Made by a program: the position numbers and the translations under genes. A model generated the notes under the pieces. It searched no databases, had not been told where the DNA came from, and saw only the letters and a program-made list of their open reading frames with translations. A stretch of DNA of 64,000 nt from Yponomeuta sedellus. Lineage: Eukaryota > Arthropoda > Insecta > Lepidoptera > Yponomeutidae. Of this stretch, positions 18,836 through 29,690 are shown one piece after another. How positions within the stretch are numbered: position 1 is the stretch's first letter; every line of letters begins with the position of its first letter. Where the stretch lies: positions 20,932,986 to 20,996,985 of the forward strand of contig OW203722.1 of the NCBI GenBank assembly GCA_934045075.1, read 5' to 3'.

Positions 18836-18965
18836 AAAAAGCTAACTAAAAAACTTGACATTTATTCTTTTCAAAAATGTTACTTAATTAACAGAGATTT
18901 CAACCTAAAACCATGAACCAAATAGACAACCGATAAAGAATCGCTTAATTTTTTATTAATGCTTT

Positions 18966-19150
18966 TAGAAAGTCTAAAAAGGCCGACTAAGCTGCCAGGA
19001 TGATATATTTGTTGGGCCTACACTATCTAAAACCATGTCCCAGATACTGCAGCATCCTAGCAGTCCTTTCACCCCTCTAGTGTTAGTGAAGATACCACTG
19101 GACGCTGTATAAATCATTTCATTACGTAGATGTAGAGGCCAAATTAAAAA
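18966..19150 (-). repeat. Dispersed repeat family G
   Basis: Shares GGCCGACTAAGCTG, CCATGTCCCAG, TCACTAACACTAG and ACGCTGTATAAATCATTTC (read in one or the other orientation) with 26925-27115 and 30735-30902. It lies directly before an RTE end and may be an internal LINE segment. No frame is intact. Confidence 0.6.
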
Positions 19151-19164
19151 AATATTACTCGCGA

Positions 19165-19372
19165 ATATGTTAAACGTGTTCTTGAGTGGAGACCGCGACT
19201 CGGCAAACGTAGTGTAGGACGCCCTCCGACCAGGTGGGATGACGATCTGCGAAAAACTGCCGGTAGATGCTGGATGCGGCAAGCCGAAGATAGGGCGCTA
19301 TGGCGCTCATAAAGGGAGGGCTATGTCCAGCAGTGGACTACATAATATAGCCTTAAGAAGAAGAAGAAGATG
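19165..19372 (+). mobile_element. 5'-truncated RTE-type LINE end
   Basis: Encodes the same C-terminus as 7296-7544 (VLEWRPRLGKRSVGR, RWDDDLRKTAGR) and ends GTCCAGCAGTGGACTACATA plus AAG repeats. A short ATGTTAA repeat at 19167-19173 and 19370-19376 may be the TSD. Confidence 0.75.
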
Positions 19373-19534
19373 TTAAGCACTAGACAAAATCGTGATCTAA
19401 ATACTGTTTAATACTATTCTACTATCTAATACTCTGCTTTCTTTATAATTCCTGATGTTTCATATGACGTAAGTGTTGAAAAGTTTCATCAAGGAATAGA
19501 ATTTATTTTTCCTATTAGTTCTTTGCACTGAATC

Positions 19535-19870
19535 TTCTTCTCCTATCGGAGGTTACCAATTTGGCTATTGTGCTTTTCGAGGTTGCTAATACAAACAAGG
19601 AACTGGTACAGTCTCTTAACTTTTTACAATATACCTCGGGCTCTAGAGTATGCTTTAGCTATGTAAAGTTCTAAATAACAATACAAAATAACGCTTCTTC
19701 TTCAACCTTACCTTATTGCAATATAATCGGTCTATCCAATAGTAGCCGAAGTATATGCAAATAGCAAACAAACTGTACTCTGTTGAAACCACTATCGTAG
19801 GTTGTATAGCCAAGCCAGGGTATCTTTGGTATCCCCGGACTCCTTCTCTAAAATCTTACCTCGTAAGATA
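19535..19870 (-). pseudogene. Second copy of the 9190-9375 protein-like repeat, split by MITE K
   Basis: GCTTTTCGAGGTTGCTAATA and ACAAACAAGGAACTGG precede the MITE, and CTCTGTTGAAACCACTATCG and GGTTGTATAGCCAAGCC follow it. Together they match 9225-9310 continuously. The frame is broken by substitutions as well as by the insertion. Confidence 0.6.
19609..19775 (+). mobile_element. MITE family K with TA duplication
   Basis: CAGTCTCTTAAC...AAACAAACTG is bounded by TA at 19607-19608 and 19776-19777. The paralogous unoccupied site at 9260-9275 reads GGTGCTCT where this locus has GGTA[MITE]TACTCT, confirming a 2-bp target. Shorter (167 bp) than 25846-26063, with an internal deletion. Confidence 0.8.
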
Positions 19871-20004
19871 AGTTAGAGGACGAAGGAGACTATATTTGAC
19901 TTTACGCATCCATCCAAAATATTTCAGCTTCAATTTGAATGCACGGAATAGTTTAGTAAATGAAAAATTAATATGATGAATTTGTGAAATAAATTATATT
20001 GAAT

Positions 20005-20225
20005 TTTTAAAAACCTATTTAGAGGCTAAAAATTCCACCCATGTCGGGACTCGAAACCGCGACCTCTGCCTAACCGTGCCAGCGCTCTCCCAACTGAGCT
20101 AACGGCGAACTACCCGTGAAATTTCGAACCTCTTTACAATACTCTCTGTATTACATACAGGCAGCAACATAGCACAATACACAGCAAATTAGCACGGGTC
20201 AGTACTGTAGGTGTTTAGCTGCTTT
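20005..20225 (-). mobile_element. Core-flip SINE (family A), antisense-core form
   Basis: Order on the plus strand: AAAACCTATTTAGAGGC, reverse tRNA-like core, reverse leader (CTCTGTATTACATACAGGCA), then a degraded TTAGCACGGGTCAGT tail. The tRNA-like core is antisense to the tail. Internal deletions are present. Confidence 0.7.
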
Positions 20226-20694
20226 AAAAAAAAATTATATTGAATTGTTTTGCATTTGTTGATTAATTACTTTATTTATTTTATTTGCCAAAGTATGTTC
20301 CAGATTTGTTGGTTTTTGGGTAAAGTTTGTCTATTACAGTAAATAAATTTTTCGTTACATAATATTATCGAAAGCAACGCAGACGCAAAATGTTACCTCG
20401 TGTAGAGCCACCCTTAGAGGCAAGGCAGATTAGGGAATGGGAACGCCTCTTGGCCTGTTTCCGTGAAAACACAATGCTTGGATTTCCATTAACATTTTCC
20501 GATGGGTGAATCCCGGATTCCGTTGTTTTTCCGGTTTGTTTTGTTCGAGAACCTACCTCTGCGTTTCAGTGTTTTTTTTTTGTATGAAAAGTTGATATGC
20601 CTTCACTCCTTGCAGATTTTCAGTGGCCTTTCGATCAGCGGGGCTCAAAAGGCCACTGGAATATATTAATTTAGTTTTGATAATTATGTAATCC

Positions 20695-20900
20695 CGGTTA
20701 GTGAGGGACACAAACCGGGGGGTGGGCAGCAGCGCGCCCTGCAGTACAATTCCAACAAACTGCGATCCCCAACTCGCATGCCCAGCGTGGGGATTATGGG
20801 CATTACCCCCCAATGATGGCACAACCTTGCGCTATGGCGCTCATTAGGGGAGCGCAGTATGTCCAGCAGTGGACTAATATAGCCAGAACAAGAAGAAGAG
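20695..20900 (+). mobile_element. RTE-tailed retroposon, family I
   Basis: TTATGTAATC at 20685-20694 and TTATGTGATC at 20901-20910 form a one-mismatch TSD. The body GGTGGGCAGCAGCGCGCCC, CCCAGCGTGGGGATTATGGG and the GTCCAGCAGTGGACTAATAT end match 18481-18736. It is slightly 5'-truncated. Confidence 0.8.
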
Positions 20901-21029
20901 TTATGTGATCGGGTCAGCAAAGAAAACTTACTTAAAGACAAACAAACGATTACTAAAAAGTGCCAGGAAAGCCTGCAGGAAGTTTTATTAACTTTCTTGT
21001 ACGTAACTGTTTTAAGCAGTGTTTGCGCA

Positions 21030-21260
21030 GCTGTTAAATGCCGCTCTTCACGTTCGAGACGTCATCGGTTTGAATCCCGGCATGTACAGTTACAGTACAT
21101 GTTACAGTACATTTGAAAAGCCAAACCAGCAAAACCACTAACTGTAAAACCGTACACACCGTGACAAAACCTGAGTGCCCGAGGTATTCTCATACTATAG
21201 CGCTTGAAATCAGTGATGGACACCCGTGGTTATTAAGGTTAATAAGCACGTGCACTTTCT
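21030..21260 (+). mobile_element. SINE-D, decayed copy
   Basis: Box B-like GGTTTGAATCCC is followed by CATGTACAGTTACAGTACAT in place of the usual CATGTACCAATGAC. Then come the family body, GTGCCCGAGGTATTCTCATA, and CGCTTGAAATCAGTGATGG. Confidence 0.5.
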
Positions 21261-21544
21261 TTCTCTCTCTGAGAGAACGCCTGTGCCCTGCAGTGGAACG
21301 TATAAGCTATAAAAATACAATTTACATTGAGCCCGACTGGAATGTAAATAATGCGTGTAGGCCTTTCGTAAGAATATAAAGCAGTCGAATTGTTGGTTTA
21401 AAATAATTATATGTTTTGAGTATCTTTTTAAAATTTATGTGACGTCGTATAGACAGTGAAATCTTTATTTTGATATGGCAACTAGCAGATGTAGACATTT
21501 TCTGCCAAAGTCACGTTTTGAAACGCAATGAGCAATTTTTTTTT

Positions 21545-21690
21545 CAAGATAAGATATGAATATTCTTTATTGTACACCAGAGCACATATTATAAAACATG
21601 TAAAGATACAAAGTACAGTTGGTGGCCTTATTGCTAAAAGCAATTTCTTCCAGACAACCTTACGACGGAAAGTTAATTTTTCAAGCTAAT
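21545..21690 (-). mobile_element. LINE 3' end with (CTTAT)n tail
   Basis: AAGATAAGATATGAATATTC, TTTATTGTACACCAG and GCAATTTCTTCCAGACAACC match the minus-strand LINE end at 56962-57100. Only the last roughly 145 bp remain. Confidence 0.65.
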
Positions 21691-22084
21691 TTGTTTTCTA
21701 TGTTGAGACTGAACTATGTAGTGTGAACTAAGTGAGTGTTCTATCTACACACACTGGAACTTATTTGTCAAAAAAAAATACAAATTATTTGTCAAAATCA
21801 CTCCCGCCTTTTTCTGTGAGGCGAAATGGTTCTATGTCGCAAAAGCACTCTCTGCTTTTGTGCTATTTCTATCTTGATACATAATTATACGGCAGACGTA
21901 CATACATGTTCTAGCTTTTAGGAATTGAATAATTTGGTGACGCAAACGCTACTAATACTTGCTTTTATATTCAGCATTAAAAAATATACAGTAATTATTC
22001 AGTTGAATCCGGATCAACGTAGATCTTGGGATGAGCTCTACGCCTCAGAACGAAAAATGGCCGGGCTCTTCTGACCAAAAAATT
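21691..22084. other. No recognised feature
   Basis: AT-rich, with no ORF or clear repeat. Confidence 0.4.
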
Positions 22085-22440
22085 AAAGAACTGGATTCAA
22101 ATGAAAAACGTGTGACACACGAAAGTTTTAAAACCTATTTAGAGGCTCATAATTCCACCCAAAAATTCTACCCACATGATTATATTCTTTTTATTGCACT
22201 AACCCGTGCTAAGGACAATTTTAAAAACCTATTTGCTGTGGGTACAGCGATATAATTCCGATGTAAAAACCTAACTGCAAAGTGGGTACTCGGGGCAGCA
22301 AGTGATGCAAATTACTTCAGCCAGATGTTGCTGCCTGTTCGTAATACAGAGAGTATTGTAAAGAGGTTCGAAATTTCACTGATGCCGGTAAGTCGCCCAT
22401 TAGCTCAGTTGGAAGAGAGCTGGCACGGCTAGACAGAAGC
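22085..22440 (+). mobile_element. Core-flip SINE (family A), rearranged
   Basis: AAAACCTATTTAGAGGC and a truncated reverse core are followed by an inverted tail (TTTTTATTGCACTAACCCG). Then come the leader in sense (GTGGGTACAGCGATATAATT, CTCGGGGCAGCAAGTGATG) and a sense box A (CCATTAGCTCAGTTGGAAG). The 3' half of the tRNA core is lost. This is a mosaic of both orientations. Confidence 0.65.
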
Positions 22441-22471
22441 CGCTTTCTGGCCAAGAGACATAAAAAGATGT

Positions 22472-22592
22472 ACACAACACGGGAGGTAATAAAGAAAGCT
22501 CTCGATCGCATATTTACGTCCCTCGCTTGCAGCTTGGGCCGCAAACTTCTGCGATCTCGGCCTTTCTTTGTATTACTACCCTAGTTGTGTAA
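22472..22592. mobile_element. Short TIR element (unnamed MITE)
   Basis: ACACAACACGGGAGGTAATA on the left pairs with TATTACTACCCTAGTTGTGT on the right, with AAAGAAAG/CTTTCTTT just inside. About 120 bp, single copy in the window. Confidence 0.55.
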
Positions 22593-23240
22593 TGTACTAT
22601 TTTAATACAGTTGCTCAAAAAGTGGCGTATTGCAGGGACGTATAGCGTGCGGGATGTGGGCTATTACACACTCGTGCTTTTTTTACCTTTCCCGCACTCG
22701 TGCGTTCTCTTTCCGAACTGTCAAAATATTGTCTATTAAAAAGAAAAACCGACCATGAAGTTTTTACTAAAAAAAATCATAGAAGTTTTTATGATTCATG
22801 CAAATACGTATATTTCTAAAAAAAGCTACTAATTTGCTTTAATATCAGATTTAATGATTTGAATGAATGAGTTAGGTTAGGATTAATTTCATTTCATCTC
22901 ATTAAATTTAATTTTCATTTCATATCAAAAAAACCTACTGAAGACTTGGCTGTACGGGCATAGTTCCCTTTGCCTACCAGAATGGGTGAAGAAAAAAAAT
23001 CCCTGTTTATATTATTTTACGGTTGGCGCCATTTTCCAAATAATTTTTCTTTATTAAATTGCTTAATTTTTTCGCAACTGTATTAAAAATAGTCGTCCAG
23101 TACACGTGCGGAACCGTCATTGCAACTTGTTCCGACTGTCAACCCTCGCCTTCGGCTGCGCCTCGGCTCGGGTAGATATTTATCGGAACTCTTTGCAATG
23201 ACAGCCTTTCCGCACTTGTAATGAAATATACTATTTTTTG
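22593..23240. repeat. Dispersed repeat with ACTATTTTAATACAGTTGC inverted ends
   Basis: ACTATTTTAATACAGTTGC at about 22603-22621 is inverted near 23078-23097, and AAATATACTATTTTTTGG closes the stretch. It contains CCCGCACTCGTGCG and CTCGCCTTCGGCTGCGCCTC. Family unknown, possibly a MITE or solo end. Confidence 0.4.
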
Positions 23241-23903
23241 GCTGATACTAGCGTTAATCTTGAAAATCACGAGATTTGCCATCGAAATGAGTTACACGGC
23301 CATTGGTTTAATGTGAAACATAGGCCGGTATTACAGAACGATGCTCAAGCACAGATTGATCTCAGATCACTCAATCATTACTTGAGCGCTAAATCGATGC
23401 TCTAGCACTCCCTTTATTTTCAAACAGTTCTTGAGTAGAGATCAGCCAATCACTGCTTAATGTAGAGATTCAGAACTGCAATCAGATTGTCTATGATCAA
23501 AGTTTGTTTTCCATGACAAGAAAAATACTAGTGTAGATTTTTATTCCGTTTTACGCATGTTACAAAAACGTGACTATGAAACTTAGTAAATTATGTGAAA
23601 TATACAGAGAAACTAAAATAGTTTTTATTTATTCGGAAATAAAAATGTTCCAAGTTTCTTTATTTCGTTATTAGTTTGTAGTGAACCGCATATTTAAAGG
23701 AAGCAAAACGTTCACGCTTCTTAATCCATTTATTCGCTTTGAGTACAGAACGGAACGTAACAAATGTCTGCTAATAATTCCAAAATTCTCTTGACGTCTG
23801 TCTGTTTATTTACGTTTGTTTACTAAATTTACCAATATCTGTACATAGTCGGTTTGGTATAATTTGAACATTAATCGCTGTTTTGAAACGAGGTGTGAGA
23901 AAA

Positions 23904-24675
23904 TGGAACTTCACTGTAGTGGAGAGGATCCTCCTTGTGGAACATAACAAGTCAACTTCACTGCAGTGGAGAGGGTCCTCCTCGTAGAAGATAAAAAGTC
24001 AACTTCATCGCAGTAGAGAGGAACCTGCTCATGGAACATAAAACTTCAACTTCACCGCAGTGGAGAGGAACCTGCTCATTGAACATAAAACTTCAACTTC
24101 GCCGCAGCGGAGAGGAACCTGCTTATTGAACATAAAACTTCAACTTCACCGCAGTGGAGAGGAACCTGCTTGTTGAACATAAAACTTCAACTTTATCTCA
24201 GTAGAGAGGAACCTGCTCATGGAACATAAAACTTCAACTTCACCGCAGTGGAGAGGAACCTGCTCATTGAACATAAAACTTCAACTTCACCGCAGCGGAG
24301 AGGAACCTGCTCGTTGAACATAACACTTCAACTTCACCACAGTGAAGAGGAACCTGCTTGTTGAACATAAAACTTCAACTTCACCGCAGTGGAGAGAAAC
24401 CTGCTTGTTGAACATAAAACTTCAACTTCACTGCAGTGGAGAGGAACCTGCTCATTGAACATAAAACTTCAACTTCACCACAGTGAAGAGGAACCTGCTC
24501 ATTGAACATAAAACTTCAACTTCACCACAGTGAAGAGAAACCTGCTCGTTGAAAATAAAACTTCAACTTCACCGCAGTGGAGAGGAACTTTGCTTGTTGT
24601 ACATAAAACTTCAACTTCACCGCAGTGGAGAGGATCCTCCTCGAGGAAGATAAAAAGTCATCTTCAACACAATGG
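23904..24675. repeat. 47-bp minisatellite, about 16 copies
   Basis: Unit ACTTCAACTTCACCGCAGTG, then GAGAGGAACCTGCTCATTGA, then ACATAAA. Period 47 was checked at the starts 24016, 24063 and 24110. The first and last units carry GGATCCTCCTCG variants, the middle ones GAACCTGCTC. 47 is not a multiple of three, so the frame shifts every unit and coding use is unlikely. Confidence 0.95.
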
Positions 24676-24773
24676 ATTTATAGGATATGTTTTAATTATT
24701 TCCAATTTTATGATCAATAAAAAAGCTGAAATTGTTTTACTGATTATTTTATTTATTCCTTTTGTGACTGTCA

Positions 24774-24935
24774 TGTTGGCCTAGCCGCTAAGGCGCTTGG
24801 TTACCAAGACCGAGCTTGTGGGTTCGATTCCCACTGTGGGCCTATATTTGTACAAGGGGCCACAGTATCGGTGTACTTTCATGTTTGTGATGTCCTTGCC
24901 TGGTTATCATAGTAGGTAGTGTTGCGTGAAATTTT
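24774..24935 (+). mobile_element. tRNA-like SINE, family F
   Basis: Box A GGCCTAGCCGCTAAGGCG, box B GGTTCGATTCCC, then a body with CATGTTTGTGATGTCC and TGGTTATCATAG. Related copies are at 39883-40095 and, partly, 47876-47945. It sits inside the 2.0-kb TIR element. Confidence 0.65.
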
Positions 24936-25845
24936 TTCAATGAAATCACCCCAATATTAATGTAATTGATTTTGCATATAAACACTTATTAGAATCCATG
25001 CAGTAGGGGTCTTGAGCGTCCCTTAAATGCCTAAGCGGCTGCTGCTATCATTAACTATTTCGTCATAGTAATCTAGGTATTCGAATATACGAATTTTGCA
25101 ATAAATATTCCAAATTGACATTATAATAACTGGCCGATCGACTCTCAAGCGTGGTTCCGACCACACTTGAGTAAATACAGATTTGATCTTTACTTAAGTA
25201 GAGATTGCTACCCAAGTATCGTTCTCGAATTAGCTATTACTCAGTTGAGTCGCGCTTGATGAATCTCGACTCAAGTAACGTTCTAAAATTAAATCCATAC
25301 TCAAAACTAGTCTTAAGTAGAGATCGGCGCTTGAGTACGCTTCTGTAATACTGGCCATAGCCATCATAATGTTTATTCTAGGTAAAGACTTTTGAAATTT
25401 AGATTTTCAAAAGTGAATACATTTTAAAGGAGCATTACATATGGTTCTACGGCCTGACGCGGTTCGATAAATCGTCGGTATAAAGGTAAAATTCAGTAAC
25501 TGCAAATGAGCCTAATCATCGAAACTGCGCTAATGTGAATTTGAGATACTAAATGTAATATTTAGCTCAGAAATAAAAACGCTCACCCATCGTTGTTTTT
25601 TTTTATGAGTAAACTATATAGTGTTATTTTTGGGCAAAAATAATTATCAGTTTATAAATAAAAAAATGCAAAAGCAGTTAATGAGTTTTACCTTTATACC
25701 GACGAAATGTGTTAAGTGATAAAAATTCCAATTTTAACATGGATCATTTAGAAGACAAAGATTTCAAGTACAAAAATATTACTAACGGGGTGATGATGAT
25801 GATGTTTACGTCTAGTGTAGTGTAACTTCAAGTTGAAAACTCCTA

Positions 25846-26063
25846 CAGTCTGTTAGCTTATAGAATATACCGCGGGCTCTGGAGAAGGCTTTGGTTTTCG
25901 CCGAAAGCACACATATACTCGTAAAACTTTTCTGTATAAAACTTTTCTTCAATATTCTGAAACTTTATGTAAAGTGTCATATTAGTTCCGATATTTCTAT
26001 TACACGAATGTATCCGATTCTATCCGATAGTAGCCGAGGTATATTCTAAAAGCTAACAGACTG
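25846..26063 (+). mobile_element. MITE family K, intact 218-bp copy
   Basis: CAGTCTGTTAGCTTATAGAA to TTCTAAAAGCTAACAGACTG between TA dinucleotides at 25844-25845 and 26064-26065. TIRs are about 28 bp. It is the best reference copy for the family and has no ORF. Confidence 0.85.
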
Positions 26064-26389
26064 TATGTGAGTGAAAAGTGTTTTGAAAAGAACAAAACGT
26101 GGAGTTTCTTCGTCAGCTGCTTCTTCCTAACATAACGTATTAATCGTGAAACTAACGGCTTCGACGTTTATTAAGTTAACTTTTTTTGTACTTAACTAAT
26201 TATTTTTTGTCTACTATCAGTTTTAAAAACTTAAGTTTAAGACTTGTATTACCGTTTATATTACCGTTTTCGAGACAGCGACTACAAAAAAATAACAAAA
26301 TCCCTTTTTTTTGTATAGAGACGACACAATGAATTGTTTACTTTTTGTTTTTTTCTTATTTGTTACAAAATCCGCCTTTTTCTTCTTAG
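26064..26389. other. AT-rich, nothing recognised
   Basis: Poly-T tracts only. Confidence 0.4.
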
Positions 26390-26490
26390 CGTGTCAATGG
26401 CAAGCCATCGTGGTGAAAAGCTTTGCCAATCAGAGTAAGGGACTCGCCGATTTTTGTCCAGGGTGTGCCAGATGTACGGGCTCAGTAAGT
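26390..26490 (-). mobile_element. 5S-like SINE subfamily body fragment
   Basis: TGTCAATGGCAAGCCATCGT, TTGCCAATCAG and AAGGGACTCGCCGAT match 40893-40990, the body attached to a 5S-like head there. Confidence 0.5.
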
Positions 26491-26544
26491 CGTCGTTTAG
26501 AGAGGGTCCTATTATGTACCCTTGATGCCTTATTAGCAAGGTAT

Positions 26545-26665
26545 AATATTATTATTTTTAATGCACTAACCCGTGCTAAGGACAATTTTAAAAACCTATT
26601 TAGAGGCTAAAAATTCCACCCATGCCGGGACTCGAACCCGCGACCTCTGGCTAACCGTGCCACTG
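26545..26665 (-). mobile_element. Core-flip SINE (family A), sense-core form, truncated
   Basis: The minus strand has the tRNA box B and CTAAATAGG joined directly to the tail GTCCTTAGCACGGGTTAGTG. The core is cut after the anticodon-arm equivalent (GCCAC). Confidence 0.7.
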
Positions 26666-26737
26666 TGTACTTTCAGTTATTAATTAGTGTAAATTTTTAG
26701 CTCAAATGCGCAATTTGTTGAATACTACACAAGGGCC

Positions 26738-26862
26738 AGGGTTCTAACGACACAGGGTATCGTGTCGTTGGAACCAAAAACAGTCCCCAGCCGGGGTTAG
26801 AACCCGGGATCTCTCGCATGGTTGTCAGACGCGCTACGGCTGCGCCACAAAGGTCATTAATG
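26738..26862 (-). mobile_element. SINE-C, partial
   Basis: Reverse complement: box A GGCGCAGCCGTAGCGCG and box B GGTTCTAACCC, followed by CACGATACCCTGTGTCG. Body shortened. Confidence 0.65.
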
Positions 26863-26924
26863 TGTCGCTAAATAGTATAAATATCTCGATTTAAAACTGT
26901 TTCATATGCTGAAACGCTAAAAAA

Positions 26925-27115
26925 AATATTGGCCTTTTTGCATCTACTTAATGAGATGATTTATACAGCGTCCAGAAGTATCTTCACTCACACTAGATGG
27001 TTCAAGGGACCACTCCGACGCTGTAGTGCCTGGGACATGGTTTTATAGATGGTTTTAGGCTTGCCCAGCACCTATACCATCCTGACAGCTTAGTCGGCCT
27101 AGCCCACAAGAAAGA
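26925..27115 (+). repeat. Dispersed repeat family G
   Basis: CTTCACTCACACTAGATGG, CTGGGACATGG and CTGACAGCTTAGTCGGCC align with 30735-30902 and, reversed, with 18966-19150. Confidence 0.65.
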
Positions 27116-27134
27116 CTAGTCAATACGTGTGGAG

Positions 27135-27325
27135 CCAACAAAGCCGCGGGTATCCTCACGATGTTTTCCTTCACCGTTAGCGTGTGTTATTGCGACTACA
27201 AATTCGCAAATGTACGTAACTTTGAAATTAAACAAAGTCATTGGTACATGCCCGCACTCGGTATCGAACCTGGGGCTCTCGCTTGCCAGTCCATGGTTCT
27301 ACCCACTGAGCTACAAACGCTAAAA
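27135..27325 (-). mobile_element. SINE-D relative with a different tRNA-like head
   Basis: The minus strand reads TTGTAGCTCAGTGGGTAGAA, box B GGTTCGATACC, then CATGTACCAATGACTTTG and the SINE-D body. The head differs from other SINE-D copies, so this is a separate subfamily or a promoter swap. Confidence 0.65.
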
Positions 27326-27867
27326 GGTCGCACTTATAGTCAAATGTTTACTTGTATTTTTGTTACCGTGCTGAAAGACGTTCGACGTCATTGAATGCGA
27401 CCTAAAAGCATGTTTTCAGTAGTTACCATTACTCAGTTTGTACGCCAGCGAAGACTAAAAGCATTTTAAATAAGTACATTTTTGGCCGGGGCGTAAAAAA
27501 TGTTAAATTGAGTGCTAATTTCCTTCTCGTGCATAAATAAAATAAAAATGTTTGCTGTCAACGTGGATCTAATTATTTTTGAAAGGATAAAGAGTTTCAG
27601 TTGGATTATGCAAATCAGTGTTGGGGCCAGCGAAATCCGGTTTCAACCAGTTGCTTATGTTTTGCCATTCTGTCAAATGTAGTAACAACGTGTTACGTAA
27701 TGTTTTGAAGCTTTCGTTTTTAACGCCTTTACAAAATAAGCTCGATAGAAAAGTAATACTTAAAAAGAGCAAGAAAAAAGTCACGAGTAAAAGTGAGTAA
27801 GGGTCACGATTATTTGTGAAATGGGATTAGTAAAATAATTTAATAATGTACCTACTGTTATACACAT
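27326..27867. other. No recognised feature
   Basis: Open frames in both directions near 27569-27800 overlap each other and show no domain. Confidence 0.4.
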
Positions 27868-28060
27868 AATATTAGAAACCTATTTAAAGGTTAAAAATTC
27901 CACCAATGCTAGGATTCGAACCCGCAACCTCTATTTTTCAAAAATTGTCCTTAGATAGATAGAGATAGAGAACAGTTTATTGCACAACCAGAAAAGTATT
28001 ACAAGCATTATTCTTAAATCTAAGCACGGATTAGTGCATTAAAAATAAAAATAGTATAAA
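27868..28060 (-). mobile_element. Core-flip SINE (family A) disrupted by an insertion
   Basis: AACCTATTTAAAGGTTAAAA and box B are followed by the tail, but about 65 bp beginning with TAGATAGAGATAG and including TTATTGCACAACC interrupt it at GTCCTTAG, before GCACGGATTAGTGC. Confidence 0.6.
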
Positions 28061-28186
28061 CATAATATAAGATCATGGTGTTTGCTGATTTTAAACACAA
28101 ACCCCGTATAAGGGCCTGAATTATTTTAGGCTAGATGCAATACTGCATTAAAATACAGCGTTATCTTTATTTCATGTGTCTAAACG

Positions 28187-28440
28187 GTGGTAACGCAGTA
28201 GGGAGAACAATGGGCTCGGATGCGAGAAACCCAGGTTCGATTCCCAGTACGGGCATGTACCAATAACTTTGTTTTATAAAGTTGTGTCCATTAGTGAAGT
28301 TATATTAGCAATGATACCTACTCGCTAACTGTGCAGTAAAACCTCTGGAAGAATCCTGAGTGTCTGAGGGCACGCGTGGTCATTAAGCCCATACTCCCTC
28401 TATGAGACGCCTATGCACTGCAGGACCTGTGTGGTCTAAA
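28187..28440 (+). mobile_element. SINE-D, older copy
   Basis: Head GTAACGCAGTAGGGAGAAC with box B GGTTCGATTCCC, then CATGTACCAATAACTTTG. The 3' part reads GAGTGTCTGAGGGCACG. Confidence 0.65.
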
Positions 28441-29174
28441 TGAAAAAAAAAAACATGAATGAAGTCGCTGGAGCAGTTTAATAATATTATCTTGTAACGA
28501 ATAACGCTTATGGTCTCTTGAAATAGTAAATGAATTTGATTGATGTGATGCGATGCATACTTATATAAAAGATGAATTCGTAATTAAGCCAAAATGTTTG
28601 TTTAACGAACGTCAAATTTGTTAGTTCCGGAATTAATAGATTATGAAGAGCTATTAATGAATACTCCACATTTACGTTCAGGCAAAAACTTACGCTTGTA
28701 GACCAGGTAGGAAGGCATATACTGTGTTTTTCACTTGTCACATCGTATTCATCAAACTCTACACGTATTCTACACGTAGAAAAAAGCGTTTTGAAATTAT
28801 TACAAAATTAAAGATACAGTTCTTGATCACTAGGCACCACCGTTCTCTAATTTTAATAATTATACTAAAAAGTAAGGAACAGCTGATAATGTTAATTTAG
28901 CGAAATCACGAAAAGAAATTATAAATAAAAAAAAAACACGGAAAATAAATTACGCAACGAATTTGTTGTTCTCCTTATAACTCGATTTTAAAGAGCCAAA
29001 GATCTAACAAGCAACTTGTTTAGCTGACAGCAGCTCGACCTTACGTTTTATTAGTAAAGACGCCAAATACATTTTACCCTACATCCTTGAAAGACGCTGA
29101 TAGTAACCTACATGCTATCGACTGTATTTCCATTTGACAAGTTCTATGTAGCAGTTTGTTTACTATAGATCGCT
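28441..29174. other. AT-rich, nothing recognised
   Basis: No ORF with a domain and no repeat match. Confidence 0.4.
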
Positions 29175-29690
29175 AATAAATAAATATCTACGTATAATTT
29201 CGACTCCCACGCAACGGACGCGTAGCTCGTAGCTAACTTGATGCCTATGGCTACGCTGCTACGAGCATGGAAACGTCTACGCTTTGCTACGAGAGTTGCG
29301 TAGTCACGTCTGTCTACCAATGCAATTTTATTCAGTTCCAATATTTATAATCATTACGTAAAAATCATAACTGAAACAAACTGTTCAAAAATATCGCTCG
29401 GAAGGGAGCGCTCTTAGCCTAGTCGAATGGAATGATTGGAATCAATCACTTGAGTAAAGCAACAAGATGGGATGGGTGACCGTCCCGTGACTACCGCTAG
29501 TAGCTTTTTCCCGAGCGCTTCCGTGCTTCGCAAGGCACGATAAGCACGTTGATGCCGGCTGTTAAGTAATGGGAGTCGTTGAGTCATGTCAGAGACCTTA
29601 TGGGCAGCTTGATAAAGCCCGCCACTGTCTTATCATCCTCCACCTACCCGGACTTGGCCCCCGTGGTGGAGTATGGCCTAAACGCCACGT
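29175..29690 (+). mobile_element. Composite leader + 5S-like SINE (family E), 3' truncated
   Basis: Leader (29175-29394: GACGCGTAGCTCGTAGCTAA, ACGCTTTGCTACGAGAG, TCAGTTCCAATATTTATAAT) joined to the family E head at CTCGGAAGGGAGCGCTC, exactly as at 4923 and 48318. The body stops at GGTGGAGTATGGCCTAA. Confidence 0.75.

Larger units (their letters stand above)
23323..25356. mobile_element. 2.0-kb non-autonomous TIR transposon with ATA duplication
   Basis: The left terminus GGCCGGTATTACAGAACG and right terminus CTTCTGTAATACTGGCC are inverted repeats, flanked by ATA at 23320-23322 and 25357-25359. Both ends carry clusters of CTTGAG/CTCAAG hexamers (five on the left within about 150 bp, ten on the right within about 220 bp), arranged like subterminal transposase-binding sites. 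The interior has no transposase; it holds a 47-bp minisatellite and a SINE. The superfamily is not determined. Confidence 0.7.

Noticed and set aside
23904..24675. CRISPR array
   Set aside because: Units are contiguous 47-bp repeats without unique spacers, in a eukaryotic genome.
24530..24784. Repeat protein encoded by the minisatellite
   Set aside because: The 47-bp unit shifts frame each copy, and the open frame arises from only a few units plus flank.
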